52,542 bases of DNA, from NCBI GenBank assembly GCA_934454035.1, contig CAKSFY010000004.1, positions 1-52,542 of the forward strand. Direction: 5' to 3'. The position numbers and the translations under genes are program-made. Source of the stretch: an uncultured Clostridia bacterium. Lineage in GTDB: Bacteria; Bacillota; Clostridia; UBA1381. Below the pieces are notes generated by a model. That model saw only the letters and a list, made by a program, of their open reading frames with translations, did not search any database and had not been told where the DNA came from. Positions 51,826 through 52,542 of the stretch are shown here, in pieces; within the stretch, counting starts at the first letter, position 1; each line of letters begins with the position of its first letter.

Positions 51826-52542
51826 TTCCTTTTACTGCCGCTATTATAAAGTCTTTCTTTTCGTCATCATAATTCGCGGTTATTTTGTTTAACTTTATCA
51901 TTTCCAGTATTGCCAAAAATGTTGCAATCATTTCAGGCTTTGAATCACTTTTTTTGAATATAGTTTTAAATTTTACATTTTTGGACTTGTCCAGAATTTT
52001 GCAAACCTTTTCCACCATGTCGTCCACAGAAACCTTTTCACGTCCCACAATTCCCGAAAAAGCCTGCTTTGCAGGTTTTTGGCGTCTTCTTTTTCTTTCC
52101 AGAATTGCGGCAAACGCATCTGTCAAATCACTGATTTCATGATGCCTGGCATACTCCGGAAGCGGAAAATTAATTTTTTCCGGCTCTTTAAAAATCATAT
52201 ACTTCGACCAAAATTCCGTCCGTCTCAGCTCTTTTGAAGCCTCTTTATATTTCTGATATTCCAAAAGTCTCGCGGCAAGATCCTCTCTCGGGTCCTCTTC
52301 CTCCTCTTCTTCCGGTTTGGGAAGAAGCATTTTAGACTTTATATACAACAGCTGCGCCGCCATTACCATAAATTCACTTGCATTTTCAAGCTTTGAATCT
52401 TCAATTCCGGCTATCGCTTCCAGATACTGCTCGGTTATTTCGGCAATGGGAATATCATATATATCGATTTTATTTTTTGTAATCAGATGCAAAAGCAAAT
52501 CGAGCGGTCCCTCAAACGACTCAAGCTTATACAGTACAGTTT
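51797..52542 (-). CDS. scpA: segregation and condensation protein A (5' end cut by window edge)
   Basis: Kleisin subunit of the SMC condensin complex, bridging the SMC heads with ScpB. The frame runs off the window edge: the codons before the first in-window TTG read VLYKLESFEGPLD leading into LLLHLITKNKIDIYDIPIAEIT, the conserved ScpA N-terminus, so the gene continues past 52542 and the TTG at 52498 is not the start. The middle is Glu-rich (PEEEEEEDPREDLAARLLEY) and the C-terminal winged helix (FLAILEMIKLNK) is present. Overlaps or abuts scpB. Confidence 0.96.
   Translation of the reverse strand, partial: TVLYKLESFEGPLDLLLHLITKNKIDIYDIPIAEITEQYLEAIAGIEDSKLENASEFMVMAAQLLYIKSKMLLPKPEEEEEEDPREDLAARLLEYQKYKEASKELRRTEFWSKYMIFKEPEKINFPLPEYARHHEISDLTDAFAAILERKRRRQKPAKQAFSGIVGREKVSVDDMVEKVCKILDKSKNVKFKTIFKKSDSKPEMIATFLAILEMIKLNKITANYDDEKKDFIIAAVKGSDNSIGKAG

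Noticed and set aside
1..52542. CRISPR arrays, tRNA or rRNA genes, insertion sequences or prophage
   Set aside because: No regularly spaced direct repeats, no cloverleaf or rRNA sequence and no transposase or phage genes seen on either strand.

Overview
The window looks like chromosomal DNA from a spore-forming, low-GC Firmicute of the class Clostridia. The signs are an alpha/beta small acid-soluble spore protein, a GerW-type sporulation protein, S-layer homology (SLH) surface proteins, strong AGGAGG-type ribosome sites with frequent GTG/TTG starts, a membrane pyrophosphatase, and the dnaE/pfkA/pyk neighbourhood. A gut polysaccharide degrader would fit, but that is inference; no rRNA or other taxonomic marker is present. 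Almost every gene is on the minus strand, so transcription runs from high to low coordinates. Only a ~0.9 kb island at 39.07-39.96 kb (two small genes and a probable 6S RNA) is on the plus strand.

Region by region, from low coordinates: 0.08-2.8 kb holds a small redox module (aldo/keto reductase, CxxCxxC flavoprotein, LysR regulator) with a well-placed LysR-type box upstream of the flavoprotein. 2.9-22.1 kb is the outstanding part: eleven co-directional genes behind one good promoter at about 22.1 kb. They encode an unrecognised 561-residue cytosolic protein, a zinc-ribbon microprotein, an LplB/LplC-type ABC permease pair, a solute-binding lipoprotein, a YesM-type sensor kinase with its AraC-type response regulator, two large SLH proteins and two large secreted clan GH-A glycosidases. 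This reads as a Gram-positive polysaccharide utilisation locus whose surface parts are new to me. 22.2-23.5 kb carries the spore protein and a CorA transporter. 23.6-30.4 kb is an alpha-glucan cluster (GH13 enzyme, small unknown protein, GlgP, GlgA with a lysine-rich tail). 30.5-32.7 kb is a K+-dependent membrane pyrophosphatase. 32.8-38.9 kb is a MacAB-like export operon ending in an SLH protein. 39.07-39.96 kb has DUF378 and DUF1292 genes and a ~198-nt structured RNA. 40.0-43.7 kb has a hydroxyacid dehydrogenase, pyruvate kinase, 6-phosphofructokinase and a small protein. 43.7-44.0 kb encodes a TRAP (MtrB) homologue. 44.1-52.5 kb has dnaE, a radical-SAM pair, GerW, DUF2953, scpB and scpA (cut by the window edge).

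How they may work together (inference): surface SLH proteins and secreted GH-A enzymes cut and hold a glycan at the cell wall, the lipoprotein and permeases import oligosaccharides, and the YesM/AraC pair senses supply. Released glucose units could be stored through GlgA and recovered through GlgP and the GH13 enzyme, then enter glycolysis through PfkA and Pyk. The ATPase for the sugar permeases is not encoded here, as is usual for this transporter type, which often shares an MsmX-like ATPase.

Main points for follow-up: the SLH/GH-A locus and the ~260-residue module shared by one GH and one SLH protein; the TRAP homologue whose position matching Bacillus Arg58 is Asn, with a palindromic element in its leader; the lysine-rich tail on glycogen synthase; and the probable 6S RNA.
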